This document shows positions 34,500 through 44,404 of a stretch of 49,306 bases of DNA, piece by piece. The notes under the pieces are model-generated. The model was not told the DNA's origin, ran no database searches, and worked only from the letters and a program-made list of their open reading frames with translations. Numbering within the stretch: the first letter of the stretch is position 1; every line of letters starts with the position of its first letter. Origin of the DNA: Burkholderiales bacterium (GTDB lineage Bacteria; Pseudomonadota; Gammaproteobacteria; Burkholderiales; SG8-39); NCBI GenBank assembly GCA_017880775.1, contig JADGRQ010000006.1, forward strand, positions 152,047-201,352, read 5' to 3'. The translations under genes and the position numbers were made by a program.

Positions 34500-35543
34500 G
34501 TGCGGCACGCGGCGTTGGCACTGCTTTCGGCGCTCGCGCTGGCGGGCTGCGGCGATGCGCCGCCGCCCAGGGCCCCCGCCGCCGCGGAATTCAAGACGGC
34601 AGCGGTCGAGATCCGCGAGGTCGACCTGACCTACTCCGCCGAAGCCGTGATCGAGGCGGTGCGCCAGTCGACAGTGTCCTCGCAGATCTCCGGCCGGATC
34701 GTGGAACTACGCTTCGATGTCGGCGACTACGTAAAGAAGGGCGAGGTCATCGTGCGCATCGACGAGCGCGCCGCCGGCCAGGCGGTTGCGGCAAGCGAGG
34801 CGCAGGTGCGCGAGGCGGACGCGGCGGCACGCAACGCGCGCGCGCAGTTCGAACGCTCGCGCCAGTTGCTGGCGCAGAAATTCATCAGCCAGGCGGCGCT
34901 CGAAAAGGCCGAGGCCGACTACAAACAGGCGCAGGCGCGCCTTTCCGCGATGCTCGCGGGCGCCGGTCAGGCGGCCACCGAGCGCAGTTTCGCCACCATC
35001 GTCGCACCGTACAGCGGCGTGGTTGCGGCGCGGCTCGTCGAACTGGGCGAAATGGCCGTGCCCGGCAAGCCGCTCATGACGGGGTTCGATCCGTCGACGC
35101 TGCGCGCGGTGGCGAACGTGCCGCAGGCGCAGGTCGAGGCGATCCAGGCTTCCGGCCGCGCGCGCATCGAGGTGCCCGCGACCGGGCGCTGGTTCGATGT
35201 GCGCCAGCTCACCGTCGTGCCCTCGGCCGACCCGCGCACGCATACGACCCAGGTGCGGCTGGAGCTGCCGGAGGACGCGCGCGGCATCTATCCGGGCGTG
35301 TTCGCGCGCGCGCATTTCGCGATCGGGCGCGCGCCGCGGCTGCTCGTGCCGCGTGAAGCGGTGTTCCAGCGCAGCGAGGTCACCGGGGCCTATGTCATCG
35401 ATGAAAAGGGGCCGCCGCGCCTGCGTCAAATCAGGCTCGGGAGCGCGGGCGACGAGCGTGCGGTCGAGGTGCTCGCGGGGCTCAAGCCGGGCGAGCGCGT
35501 CGCGCTCGAGCCGATCAAGGCCGGGATGGGCGCGGGGCGCTGA
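34500..35543 (+). CDS. RND efflux membrane-fusion lipoprotein
   Basis: Periplasmic adaptor (347 residues) linking an inner-membrane RND pump to an outer-membrane channel. GTG 34500 follows GAGGA and starts a lipoprotein signal with LALAGC (lipidated Cys17). Next come a biotinyl-lipoyl half-motif (SSQISGRIVELRFDVGDYVK), a coiled-coil hairpin (about residues 95-155, rich in Ala, Glu and Gln), the second half-motif (IVAPYSGVVAARLVELGEMA), a beta-barrel, and a membrane-proximal domain. Its gene ends 2 bases before the pump gene. No outer-membrane factor is encoded here, so a shared TolC-type protein is needed. Confidence 0.93.
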   Translation: MRHAALALLSALALAGCGDAPPPRAPAAAEFKTAAVEIREVDLTYSAEAVIEAVRQSTVSSQISGRIVELRFDVGDYVKKGEVIVRIDERAAGQAVAASEAQVREADAAARNARAQFERSRQLLAQKFISQAALEKAEADYKQAQARLSAMLAGAGQAATERSFATIVAPYSGVVAARLVELGEMAVPGKPLMTGFDPSTLRAVANVPQAQVEAIQASGRARIEVPATGRWFDVRQLTVVPSADPRTHTTQVRLELPEDARGIYPGVFARAHFAIGRAPRLLVPREAVFQRSEVTGAYVIDEKGPPRLRQIRLGSAGDERAVEVLAGLKPGERVALEPIKAGMGAGR

Positions 35544-35545
35544 GG

Positions 35546-38500
35546 ATGGGCGTCTCCGGCCGCATCGCGCGATTCTTCCAGGACTCGCAGCTCACGCCGC
35601 TCGCGGCGCTGGTTGCGTTCCTGCTCGGTCTGTTCGCGGTCGCGGTCACGCCACGCGAGGAAGAACCGCAGATTAACGTCACGATGGCGAACGTCTTCGT
35701 GCCGTTTCCGGGCGCCTCGGTACGCGACGTGGAGGCGCTGGTCGCGACGCCCGCCGAGCAGGTACTCTCGCAGATGAACGGCGTCGAGCACGTGTATTCG
35801 GTGTCGCGCCCCGGGATGGCGGTGCTTACGGTGCAGTTCAAGGTCGGCGTACCGCGGCTGGAGGCGTTGGTGCGTCTGCATGACACGGTGAATACGAATC
35901 GCGACTGGGTCTCGCCGGAGCTCGGCACGCTCGAGCCGATCATCAAGCCCAAGGGCATCGACGACGTTCCGGTGGTCACGCTCACGCTGTGGAGCGAGGA
36001 CCCGCAGCACGGCGCCTACGAGCTCGAGCGCGTCGCCCACGCCGCCGAAGTGGAGCTGAAGCGCGTGCCCGGCACGCGCGAGGTGCAGACGCTCGGCGGC
36101 CCGGGGCGCGCGGTACGCGTGCTGCTGGACCCCGACCGGCTCGCCGCGCACGGCGTCTCGGCGCTCGACGTGAGGAACGCGCTGCAACTGGCCAACGTGG
36201 CGCTGCCCACCGGCAAGCTGGTGCGCGAGAACCGCGAAATCGTGGTCGAGACCGGCAACTACCTCGAATCGGCGGCGGACGTGCGCCAACTCGTGGTCGG
36301 CACCTTCGCCGAGCGGCCGGTGTTCGTCGCCGACGTGGCCGAGGTCGTGGACGGCCCGGAACAGCCGGTGCGCTACGCCTGGATCGGAACCGCACAGGGA
36401 GAGCATCCGGCAGTCACGCTGCAGATCACCAAGAAGGCCGGCGAAAACGCGGTCGAGATCGCACGCCGCGTCGCGCAACGCGTGGACGAGCTGCGCGGTA
36501 CCGTGATCCCGCACGACGTCCGCGTCGTCGTGACGCGCGACTACGGCGCCACCGCCAATGACAAGGCGCAGCAACTGATCAAGAAGCTGGCCTTCGCCAC
36601 GCTGCTGGTGGTCCTGCTGGTGCTCGTCGCGCTCGGCTGGCGCGAGGCGCTGATCGTCGGCATGGCGGTGATGCTGACGCTGGCCGCGACCCTGTTCGCC
36701 TCCTGGGCCTGGGGTTTTACGCTGAACCGCGTGTCGCTGTTCGCGCTCATTTTCTCGATCGGGATCCTGGTCGACGACGCCATCGTGGTGGTCGAGAACA
36801 TCCATCGCCGCATGGGCATGGAACGCAGGCCCCTCGCCGAGGTGATCCCGATCGCGGTGGACGAGGTCGGAGGGCCGACGATCCTCGCCACGCTCACGGT
36901 CATCGCCGCACTGCTGCCGATGGCATTCGTGTCCGGCCTGATGGGCCCGTACATGAGCCCGATCCCGATCAACGCCAGCATGGGCATGCTGATCTCGCTC
37001 GCGATTGCGTTCACGGTCACGCCCTGGCTCGCGCTTAAGCTGCTCGGCAAGGCGCCGCACAGGGAAGAGGGTCGCGGACTTGAGAAAATTTTCAGAAAGA
37101 TTCTCGGTCCATTCATCGCCTCGGCGCGCAACCGCCGCAGGCTGCTCTACGCCGTCCTGGTGCTGATCCTCGGCTCGGTGGCGCTCGCCGGCGTGAAGCT
37201 GGTGGTGCTGAAGATGCTGCCATTCGACAACAAGTCGGAGTTCCAGGTGGTGGTGGACATGCCCGCCGGCACGCCGGTCGAGATCACCGCGGCGGTGCTG
37301 CACGACATGGGCGCGCAGCTGGCCGCGGTGCCGGAAGTCACCGACTACCAGGCGTACGCCGGGCTGGCGGCGCCGATCAATTTCAACGGGCTGGTGCGGC
37401 AGTACTACCTGAGGGCGGCCTCCGAGCTCGGCGACCTGCAGGTGAACCTGCTGCCCAAGGACGCGCGCCACCGCAAGAGCCACGACATCGCGCAGGCGGT
37501 GCGGCCCTCATTGGAGGCGGTCGCGCAGCGCTGGGGCGCGAAGGTCAAGGTAGTCGAGGTGCCGCCGGGGCCGCCGGTGCTCTCGCCGATCGTGGCCGAG
37601 GTCTACGGGCCGGACGAAGCCGGCCGCATCCACGTGGCCAGGCGGGTGCGCGAAGCGTTCGCCGCGACGCCGGACATCGTCGCCATCGACGATTCGGTGG
37701 AAGACGCGGCGCCGCGGATCCAGCTCAGGGTGGATCAGGCGAAGGCCGCGCTTGCCGGCATCTCGCGGCGCGACGTCGTAGAGACCATGCGCATGGGACT
37801 GTCGGGGGCGGACGTGACGCCGATCCACGATGGCGTTTCCAAGTACGAAGTGCCGGTGCGCGTGACTCTGCCCGCGGAACGCCGCGGCGAGCTGGCCGAG
37901 TTCCTGAAGCTCACGCTGCGCGCGCCTTCGGGTGCGCTGGTGCCGCTCTCCGAGCTGGTCAAGCCGGTGGAAAACGAGCGCGACCGGCCGATTTACCACA
38001 AGGACCTGCTGCCCGTGGTCTACGTGGTCGGCGACCAGGCGGGGCGCATCAGCAGCCCGCTCTACGGCATGTTCGCCGCGCGCGGCAAACTTGCCGGCCG
38101 GCCGCTCGAGGAGGGCGGCGTGCTGGGGGAGTACTTCATTCGCCAGCCCTCGGACCCCTACCGCCAGTACGCGGTGAAGTGGGACGGCGAGTGGCAGGTG
38201 ACCTACGAAACCTTCCGCGACATGGGGCTCGCCTACGCGGTCGGCCTGGTCCTGATCTACCTGCTTGTGGTGGCGCAGTTCCGCTCCTACCTCACGCCGC
38301 TCGTCATCATGGCGCCGATCCCGCTCACCGTGATCGGCGTGATGCCCGGGCACGCGCTGCTCGGCGCCAACTTCACCGCCACCTCGATGATCGGCATGAT
38401 CGCGCTCGCCGGCATCATCGTGCGCAACTCCATCCTGCTGGTGGATTTCGTCAACCTGAAGGTCGCGGAGGGGGTGCCGTTCCGCGAGGCGATCCTGCAG

Positions 38501-38722
38501 TCCGCGGCGGCGCGCGCCAAGCCGATCGCGCTCACCGCGCTCGCCGCGATGCTCGGGGCGACTTTCATTCTCGACGACCCGATCTTCAACGGCCTCGCGA
38601 TCTCGCTGCTCTTCGGGATCCTGGTGTCGACGCTGCTGACGCTGGTGGTGATTCCCGTACTCTATTACACGGCGTACCGGGGCCGCTTCGAAGTTCAAAG
38701 CGCGGCCGAAGCCGGGGCTTGA
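35546..38722 (+). CDS. RND efflux pump inner-membrane transporter
   Basis: Proton-driven exporter (1,058 residues, full length) of the AcrB/HAE type. An N-terminal membrane segment (about 17-34) leads to the first porter domain. The central membrane bundle shows [20 protein letters not shown] near residues 405-425, with the paired Asp of the proton relay. The second porter half starts around 555, and the final bundle includes [20 protein letters not shown] and [20 protein letters not shown]. The motifs fit multidrug or organic-compound RNDs better than the heavy-metal HME type, which has a distinct relay motif. It ends one base before the convergent stop of the molybdenum-hydroxylase gene. 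Confidence 0.95.
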   Translation: MGVSGRIARFFQDSQLTPLAALVAFLLGLFAVAVTPREEEPQINVTMANVFVPFPGASVRDVEALVATPAEQVLSQMNGVEHVYSVSRPGMAVLTVQFKVGVPRLEALVRLHDTVNTNRDWVSPELGTLEPIIKPKGIDDVPVVTLTLWSEDPQHGAYELERVAHAAEVELKRVPGTREVQTLGGPGRAVRVLLDPDRLAAHGVSALDVRNALQLANVALPTGKLVRENREIVVETGNYLESAADVRQLVVGTFAERPVFVADVAEVVDGPEQPVRYAWIGTAQGEHPAVTLQITKKAGENAVEIARRVAQRVDELRGTVIPHDVRVVVTRDYGATANDKAQQLIKKLAFATLLVVLLVLVALGWREALIVGMAVMLTLAATLFASWAWGFTLNRVSLFALIFSIGILVDDAIVVVENIHRRMGMERRPLAEVIPIAVDEVGGPTILATLTVIAALLPMAFVSGLMGPYMSPIPINASMGMLISLAIAFTVTPWLALKLLGKAPHREEGRGLEKIFRKILGPFIASARNRRRLLYAVLVLILGSVALAGVKLVVLKMLPFDNKSEFQVVVDMPAGTPVEITAAVLHDMGAQLAAVPEVTDYQAYAGLAAPINFNGLVRQYYLRAASELGDLQVNLLPKDARHRKSHDIAQAVRPSLEAVAQRWGAKVKVVEVPPGPPVLSPIVAEVYGPDEAGRIHVARRVREAFAATPDIVAIDDSVEDAAPRIQLRVDQAKAALAGISRRDVVETMRMGLSGADVTPIHDGVSKYEVPVRVTLPAERRGELAEFLKLTLRAPSGALVPLSELVKPVENERDRPIYHKDLLPVVYVVGDQAGRISSPLYGMFAARGKLAGRPLEEGGVLGEYFIRQPSDPYRQYAVKWDGEWQVTYETFRDMGLAYAVGLVLIYLLVVAQFRSYLTPLVIMAPIPLTVIGVMPGHALLGANFTATSMIGMIALAGIIVRNSILLVDFVNLKVAEGVPFREAILQSAAARAKPIALTALAAMLGATFILDDPIFNGLAISLLFGILVSTLLTLVVIPVLYYTAYRGRFEVQSAAEAGA

Positions 38723-38723
38723 C

Positions 38724-41012
38724 TCAGGCGGAGGCCAGCGCCCGCCACACCTTCTCATGGGTGGCCGGCATGTCGATGTGCTTGACGCCGGCAACGGAAT
38801 TGAGCGCATCGACCACCGCGTTGATCACCGCCGGCGGCGCGCCGACCGCGCCGGCTTCGCCCGCGCCCTTCACGCCGAGCGGATTGGTGACGCATGGCGA
38901 GTGATGAAAGCCGCAATCGAAGGAAGGCACGTTGTCCGCGCGCGGCATGGCGTAGTCCATGAACGAGCCGGTGAGCAGCTGGCCGGATTCCGGGTCGTAG
39001 ATCCCGAGCTCGAGCAGCGCCTGGCCGATGCCCTGCACCGTGCCGCCGTGCACCTGGCCTTCGAGCAGCAGCGGATTGATGGCGCGTCCGAAGTCGTCGA
39101 CGACGCTGTAGCGCACGATACGGGTCTCGCCGGTATCGCGGTCGATTTCGACCTCGCACACGTGGCAGCCGTTGGGATAGGTGTAGGCCTCCGGGGTGCG
39201 CGTATGCTGAGCCTGCAGGCCGCCGGTTTTCTTCGCCACATCGAAAAGCGACACCTTTCGGTCAGTCCCGGCGATTCGATATTCGCCGTCGCCATACTCG
39301 ATGTCCGACGGCGCCGCCTCCAGCAGGCTGGCCGCAGCCTCCTTGCCTTTCCCGATGACCTCGTCGGCTGCGCTCATCGACGCGATGCCGCCGATGGCGA
39401 GGAATCTGGAACCGCCGGTCATTCCGGCCGGTACGATATCGGTATCGCCCTGCACCACGCGTATCCGGCTCGCGTCGAGCCCGAGCTTTTCCGACAGCAG
39501 CTGCACGAAGGTGGTGGTATGCCCCTGGCCGTTGTCCTGCATGCCGGAGAACAGCGTCACGCTGCCGGCCGGATCGACCTTGACCACAACCGTGTCGCCC
39601 GGGCCGCCGCCGCAGCGCTCGATGTACATGGCAAGGCCGATCCCGCGCAGCTTGCCATTGCCTCTTGCCTGCTCGCGGCGTGCCGCGAAACCCTTCCAAT
39701 CCGCCTTTTCGATGGCGCGGGACATCACGCCGGCAAAGTCGCCCGAATCGTAGCGGCTTTCGACCGGCGTCTGGTAAGGCATGTCGGCTCGCCGGATGAA
39801 GTTGCGCCGGCGCAATTCGTCGGGCGCGATGCCGAGCTCGCGCGCGGCCGCATCGACGATGCGCTCGACCAGGTAGATCGCCTCGGGCCGGCCGGCGCCG
39901 CGGTAGGCGTCCACCGGCACGGTGTTGGTGACGACGCCCTTGATGTTGGCGTAGATCGCCGGGATGCGGTACACGCCGGACAGCATGGGCACCGCGAGCT
40001 GCGGAATGAACGGCGCGTAGTTCGACAGATAGGCGCCCATGTTGGCCCAGGTTGTCACGCGCAGCGCGAGAAAGCGGCCATCGCCGTCCAGCGCCAGTTC
40101 CGCGACGGAGTAATTGTCGCGGCCCTGCACGTCGGAGACGAAGCTTTCGCTGCGATCTCCGGTCCAGCGCACCGCGCGCTTCAGCCGCCGCGACGCCCAG
40201 ACTACGATCGGCTGCTCCGGATGCAGGAATATCTTCATGCCGAACGCGCCGCCGACGTTGCCGGAGATCACGCGCAGCTTGTCCTTGCCGATTTTCAGGA
40301 TGGCGTCTGCCACCTGGTCGTGGATGACGTGCGGGCCCTGACTGGGCGTGTAGAGCGTGGAGCGGCCGGTGGCCGGATCGTACTCGGCCAGCGCCGCGCG
40401 CGGCTCGAGCGGATTGGCAACCAGGCGATTGTTGACCAGTTCGAGTCGCGTGACGTGGGCGGCGCGAGCAAGGGCAGCCTCGACCGCGGCCTTGCTCTGG
40501 CCTGCGCCGACGTCGAAGCAGACGTTGCCGGCGATCTCATCCCAGGCGAGCGGCGCCCCGGGCCGGGTTGCGGCGTGGGTGTCAACCACGGCCGGCAGCG
40601 TCTCGTAATCGATGGCGATGAGTTCCGCCGCATCCCTCGCCTGGGCCAGCGTTTCGGCCACCACCACCGCGACCGGATCGCCGACGTGGCGCACGCGGCC
40701 TCTGGCAAGTATCGGCCTCGGCGTGTCGCCGCGCGCGGTGCCGTCCAGATTCGTGACCGGGACCAGGCAGGGGATGTAGCCTAGCCGGTCCGACGCGACG
40801 TCCGCGCCGGTCAGGATGGCGAGCACACCCGGCGCCTTGGCCGCAGCGCCGGTATCGATGCCGATGATCTTCGCATGCGCGTGCGGCGAGCGCACGATCG
40901 AGGCGTGCGCGGCACCTGCGATCTCAACATCATCGGCATAGCGGCCAGCTCCGCGCACCAGCGCGGCATCTTCGATGCGGGTGACTGATTGGCCGAGCGC
41001 GAACTTGGTCAT
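38724..41012 (-). CDS. Xanthine-dehydrogenase-family molybdopterin subunit, orphan
   Basis: Large Moco-binding subunit (762 residues) of a CO-dehydrogenase/xanthine-oxidase-type hydroxylase. N-terminal [20 protein letters not shown] is typical. The active-site loop reads [14 protein letters not shown], the AYRGAGR form of CoxL-like form II and aldehyde or purine enzymes, not the AYXCSFR of true CO dehydrogenase. [10 protein letters not shown] and the C-terminal [20 protein letters not shown] (catalytic Glu) are intact. The usual FAD (medium) and [2Fe-2S] (small) subunit genes are absent from both sides. The small subunit at 10.6-11.1 kb belongs to a different architecture. Partners must be encoded elsewhere. 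The substrate is unknown. Confidence 0.93.
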   Translation of the reverse strand: MTKFALGQSVTRIEDAALVRGAGRYADDVEIAGAAHASIVRSPHAHAKIIGIDTGAAAKAPGVLAILTGADVASDRLGYIPCLVPVTNLDGTARGDTPRPILARGRVRHVGDPVAVVVAETLAQARDAAELIAIDYETLPAVVDTHAATRPGAPLAWDEIAGNVCFDVGAGQSKAAVEAALARAAHVTRLELVNNRLVANPLEPRAALAEYDPATGRSTLYTPSQGPHVIHDQVADAILKIGKDKLRVISGNVGGAFGMKIFLHPEQPIVVWASRRLKRAVRWTGDRSESFVSDVQGRDNYSVAELALDGDGRFLALRVTTWANMGAYLSNYAPFIPQLAVPMLSGVYRIPAIYANIKGVVTNTVPVDAYRGAGRPEAIYLVERIVDAAARELGIAPDELRRRNFIRRADMPYQTPVESRYDSGDFAGVMSRAIEKADWKGFAARREQARGNGKLRGIGLAMYIERCGGGPGDTVVVKVDPAGSVTLFSGMQDNGQGHTTTFVQLLSEKLGLDASRIRVVQGDTDIVPAGMTGGSRFLAIGGIASMSAADEVIGKGKEAAASLLEAAPSDIEYGDGEYRIAGTDRKVSLFDVAKKTGGLQAQHTRTPEAYTYPNGCHVCEVEIDRDTGETRIVRYSVVDDFGRAINPLLLEGQVHGGTVQGIGQALLELGIYDPESGQLLTGSFMDYAMPRADNVPSFDCGFHHSPCVTNPLGVKGAGEAGAVGAPPAVINAVVDALNSVAGVKHIDMPATHEKVWRALASA

Positions 41013-41137
41013 GTGACGTTCCTTGTGTTGGTCAACGATGGATATTATCGCGGCACGTCATAGGCGTTCGGGCTGCCAAAGTCGAAATGAAATTCAACCG
41101 GGGCCGTGTCGTCCTCCGAAGGGTGGTGAAATCGGGC

Positions 41138-41866
41138 TCACCATCGCTCGATCCACGGCCTCAGATCGAACTCGAACGTCCACGCGTCCCGAGGCTGGGC
41201 GTGAATGAGCCAGTAGGCGTCTGCGATGTGGTCGGGATTGACGATGCCGTCGCGTTCCTTCAGTGCATACCGGTCCGGAAAGTTCGTCCGGATGAACTCC
41301 GTGTCGATCGCGCCGTCGATGAGCGAATGCGCCACGTGGATGTTCTTCGGTCCGAGCTCGCGCGCCATGCTCTGCGCCAGCGCGCGCAGCGCGTGCTTGG
41401 CACCGGCAAACGCGGCAAAGCGCGCGCTGCCGCGCAGGCTGGCGGTCGCACCGGTGAAGATCATGGTGCCGCGCTCGCGCGCCACCATGCGCCTGGCCAC
41501 TTCGCGCGCCGTCAGGAAGCCGGCAAAGCAGGCCATCTCCCAGATCTTGAAGTACTTGCGCGCGGTCTCCTCGAGGATGCTCGACGGCACGTTGGCGCCG
41601 ATGTTGAAGACCATCACCTCGATCGGGCCGAGGTCGCGCTCGATGCCCTCGACAAGGGCGACGACCTGCTCTTCGCGCCGCGCATCGCATCCGAACGCGC
41701 GCGCCGTCCCCCCGTCGCCCTCGATCTGTTCGACCAGCGGCTTCAGCTTGTCGGCCGTCCTTCGCACGACGCACGCGCAGTAGCCTTCGCGCGCGAACCG
41801 GCGCGCGATCGCGCCTCCGGTCGCATCACCGGCGCCGATTACCAGCGCAATCCTTTGCGCGTCCAT
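41138..41866 (-). CDS. Atypical short-chain dehydrogenase/reductase lacking catalytic Tyr
   Basis: A 242-residue SDR-fold protein. The nucleotide motif is RIALVIGAGDATGGAIARRF (a GxGxxxG variant) and the NIGAN segment replaces NNAG. The active site should be Tyr-x-x-x-Lys, but here it is Phe153-Ala-Gly-Ala-Lys157. The Ser-region is FTGATASL. I recall an SDR subgroup (SDR_c10-like) that has lost the standard residues. It may bind a dinucleotide without normal oxidoreductase chemistry, or use another acid. Its start lies 13 bases after the stop of the small membrane-protein gene on the same strand. Confidence 0.85.
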   Translation of the reverse strand: MDAQRIALVIGAGDATGGAIARRFAREGYCACVVRRTADKLKPLVEQIEGDGGTARAFGCDARREEQVVALVEGIERDLGPIEVMVFNIGANVPSSILEETARKYFKIWEMACFAGFLTAREVARRMVARERGTMIFTGATASLRGSARFAAFAGAKHALRALAQSMARELGPKNIHVAHSLIDGAIDTEFIRTNFPDRYALKERDGIVNPDHIADAYWLIHAQPRDAWTFEFDLRPWIERW

Positions 41867-41879
41867 TGCTGCGCGAAGA

Positions 41880-42218
41880 CTACCTCAGCAGCAGCGCAGA
41901 CAACAGCCAGGAGATCAGGCTGTAGACGATCGCGCCGAATACACCGGCCCAGAACCCCGCCACCACGAAGCCCTCGATGAAGGAGCCGACGAACCAGAAC
42001 AGCAGGCCATTGATCACGAAGATGAACAACCCGAGCGTGACGATCGTGACCGGCAGCGTGAGCAGCACCAGGATCGGCCGGATGAAGGTGTTCACCAGGC
42101 CGAGCACCAGTGCCGCCACCAGCGCGGTGGTAAAGCCCGACACGCTGATCGACGGCATCAGGTAGGGCACCGCGATCAGCGAGACCGTGTTGATGATCCA
42201 GGCAAGCAGCAGTTTCAC
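41880..42218 (-). CDS. Phage-holin-family IV membrane protein (YvlD-like)
   Basis: A 112-residue protein with four hydrophobic helices (about 3-20, 28-50, 52-75 and 83-110) and almost no soluble part. NTFIRPILVLLTLPVTIVTL is the family hallmark. Despite the Pfam-type name, chromosomal members are not phage lysis genes. GTG 42218 starts MKLLLAWIINTVSLIAVPYL. It lies 31 bases after the cardiolipin-synthase stop and 13 bases before the SDR, so it belongs to that three-gene run. No phage genes are nearby. Confidence 0.85.
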   Translation of the reverse strand: MKLLLAWIINTVSLIAVPYLMPSISVSGFTTALVAALVLGLVNTFIRPILVLLTLPVTIVTLGLFIFVINGLLFWFVGSFIEGFVVAGFWAGVFGAIVYSLISWLLSALLLR

Positions 42219-42249
42219 GGTTGATGACGATAGCACACGGGGACTGGTT

Positions 42250-43635
42250 TCAAAGCTGAAAAGCCAGCCACAGCACCAGCCCTTCGGCCAGGTCCCGTAC
42301 CAGGCCCGGTGGACTTGCGGCGTAGGGTCTTGCGCCATGCATCTGCCGGTCGATCCAGTCGGCGAAGCGCTGAACATCGGCGCTTTCGTAAAACGCCACC
42401 ATCAGTTCATAGTTCAGAAACAGGCTTCGCGCATCCAGGTTGGCCGATCCCGCCAAAGCCATCGCATTGTCGACCAGAACGGCCTTGGCATGGATCATTT
42501 GCGGCACCAGCCACACGCGGGCGCCGGCGCTCGCAAGCTCGCGCAGCGCCCGGTGCCGGGCGAAATCCGCCATGCGATGGTTCGAACGCTCCGGAAGCAC
42601 CAGATCAACCGCAACATTGCGCCACGCCGCATACGTCAAGGCCATCAGCAGTGTGTCATCAGGCACGAAATACGGGGTCACGGCCACGATGCGCTCGCGC
42701 GAATTGAAACAGGCCGTCACCAGGAGCGCATGCACGGTGTCGTCGCTCTGGTCGGGGCCCGACGGAATCAATTGCGCCACGGGGCCGGGCCCCGTGCCCT
42801 TCGGCTTGTCCTGTCCAGGACCGGGCGCATACGTCGCAAAGCACCAGTCGCGCTCGAAGCACTCGAGCGCACGCCCCGCAAGAGCGCCGTGGAGATCGAA
42901 TGTCAGATCCTTCCACGGCTTCGCGCCATGCGCGCCATCGAAGTATTCCGACGCAAGATTGCGGCCGCCGCACCAGAGCCAGGCACCATCGGCAATCGCC
43001 ATCTTGCGATGGTTGCGCAGATTGATCCGTCCGCGGTAAGGCGAGTGCAGCGGAGGCACGAAGATCGCAACTTTCACGCCCGCCGCGGACAAGGGTCTGA
43101 GATTTCGATAACCTCCCAGCATGCGCCCGACGCCATCGACCAGCAGCCGTACTTGCACGCCATCGCGCGCCCGGTGCGCCAGCTTCTCGGACAGCGCATC
43201 GCCGATCGGATCCCGTCCGAGAACGAAGGTGCACAGGTCGAGGGTATGGGTGGCCGAGTCGATGAGCTCGTGCAGCGCGCGAAGCGCCTGCCCGCCGTCC
43301 TCGTGGATGCGCAGTGAGCGGTACGCTGCAGCCGGCGCCAGACGCATGGAAGCCGCAAGCTGCTGCGGCCAAAGCGCCTCCGGGCCGGCACCCGCGAAGC
43401 CTGTCGCGCGGGCGATGCCTGGTTGCTTGCGCACCAGCTTGCGCTGGCCGAACAGAAGGTAGAGCGGCAACCCGAGATAAGGGACCAGGACGAGCGTGAT
43501 TACCCACCCGATCGCTGCAGCGGGATGGCGGCGCTGGCGCAAAGTGTGCGAAGCCACCACGTAAGTCATCAGCCCGGCTGCTACCAGCAAACCGTGCAGC
43601 GAAATCCAGTCTCGAACGTGAAGTTCAGGCCACAT
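42250..43635 (-). CDS. Cardiolipin synthase (PLD superfamily)
   Basis: Condenses two phosphatidylglycerols, or PG with another phospholipid, to cardiolipin at the inner membrane. The 461 residues start at ATG 43635. Two N-terminal membrane helices (about 12-30 and 38-62) precede two phospholipase-D domains with intact HKD motifs: RNHRKMAIADGAWLWCGGRN and IHAKAVLVDNAMALAGSANL. The length fits ClsA-type enzymes. It heads a minus-strand run with the holin-like membrane protein and the atypical SDR. A GST gene lies divergently, with a 52-base gap. Confidence 0.93.
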   Translation of the reverse strand: MWPELHVRDWISLHGLLVAAGLMTYVVASHTLRQRRHPAAAIGWVITLVLVPYLGLPLYLLFGQRKLVRKQPGIARATGFAGAGPEALWPQQLAASMRLAPAAAYRSLRIHEDGGQALRALHELIDSATHTLDLCTFVLGRDPIGDALSEKLAHRARDGVQVRLLVDGVGRMLGGYRNLRPLSAAGVKVAIFVPPLHSPYRGRINLRNHRKMAIADGAWLWCGGRNLASEYFDGAHGAKPWKDLTFDLHGALAGRALECFERDWCFATYAPGPGQDKPKGTGPGPVAQLIPSGPDQSDDTVHALLVTACFNSRERIVAVTPYFVPDDTLLMALTYAAWRNVAVDLVLPERSNHRMADFARHRALRELASAGARVWLVPQMIHAKAVLVDNAMALAGSANLDARSLFLNYELMVAFYESADVQRFADWIDRQMHGARPYAASPPGLVRDLAEGLVLWLAFQL

Positions 43636-43687
43636 GCGCCGCGCTTCGGAGGCTACCGGAATGTACACTGATCGCAAAGGAAACGAG

Positions 43688-44404
43688 ATGATCGATTTGC
43701 ACTACTGGCCCACCCCGAACGGCTGGAAGATTTCCATCATGCTGGAGGAATGCGGCCTGCCCTACACGCTGGTGCCGGTGAACATCGGCCGCGGCGAGCA
43801 GTTCAAGCCCGAATTCCTCGCCATCAGCCCGAACAACCGCATGCCCGCGATCGTCGATCACGCCCCTGCCGGCGGGGGCGGGCCGGTGTCCGTGTTCGAA
43901 AGCGGCGCGATCCTGATCTATCTCGCCGAAACGACCGGCCGCTTTCTGCCGGCCGACCTGCGGGGGCGGAATGCGGTGATCCAGTGGGTCATGTGGCAGA
44001 TGGGCGGCCTGGGGCCCATGGCCGGGCAGAACGGCCATTTCCTGCTGTATGCGCCGGAAAAGCTGCCCTACGCGATCGAGCGCTATGGCAAGGAGGTCAA
44101 CCGGCTGTACGGCGTGCTCGACGCGCAGCTCGCCCGCACCGGCCACTACGTGGCAGGCGCGGAGTATTCGATTGCCGACATGGCGATCTTTCCGTGGATC
44201 CGCACCCACAAGGCGCAGCAAATCGCGCTCGACGAATTCCCGCACATCCGGCGCTGGTACGACGCGCTGTTCACGCGTCCGGCCGTAACGCGCGGGCTCG
44301 ATCTGGGCAAGGAACTGCGCCCGCCAAAAATGGACGACGAAGCGCGCAAGGCGCTGTTCGGCCAGACCGCGCGGAGCGTAAGCGAAGGTGTTCACAAGCG
44401 ATGA
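43688..44404 (+). CDS. Glutathione S-transferase (YfcG/Ure2-like)
   Basis: A 238-residue GST of the nu/YfcG type. ATG 43688 follows AAAGGAAA. The active region MIDLHYWPTPNGWKISIMLE has the Thr/Asn pair seen in YfcG disulfide reductases. GPVSVFESGAILIYLAETTG is the glutathione gamma-Glu site (ES motif). The C-terminal domain contains VWMQ-like IQWVMWQMGGLGPMAGQNGH, a hallmark of this group. The stop overlaps the start of the isomerase gene (ATGA), so both are translated together. Confidence 0.93.
   Translation: MIDLHYWPTPNGWKISIMLEECGLPYTLVPVNIGRGEQFKPEFLAISPNNRMPAIVDHAPAGGGGPVSVFESGAILIYLAETTGRFLPADLRGRNAVIQWVMWQMGGLGPMAGQNGHFLLYAPEKLPYAIERYGKEVNRLYGVLDAQLARTGHYVAGAEYSIADMAIFPWIRTHKAQQIALDEFPHIRRWYDALFTRPAVTRGLDLGKELRPPKMDDEARKALFGQTARSVSEGVHKR

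Noticed and set aside
35426-37483. 685-codon minus-strand frame opposite the RND transporter
   Set aside because: His/Arg/Asp-rich low-complexity translation with no motifs, antisense to a complete RND protein; a codon-bias shadow.
38757-40784. 675-codon plus-strand frame opposite the xanthine-dehydrogenase-type gene
   Set aside because: Composition typical of antisense shadow; the minus strand has full catalytic motifs.
38724-41012. Aerobic CO dehydrogenase large subunit (CoxL)
   Set aside because: The active-site loop is AYRGAGR, not the AYXCSFR of form I CO dehydrogenase, and CoxM/CoxS are absent.
41880-42218. Possible prophage remnant because of the holin-family name
   Set aside because: Chromosomal four-helix proteins of this family are widespread and no other phage gene is nearby.
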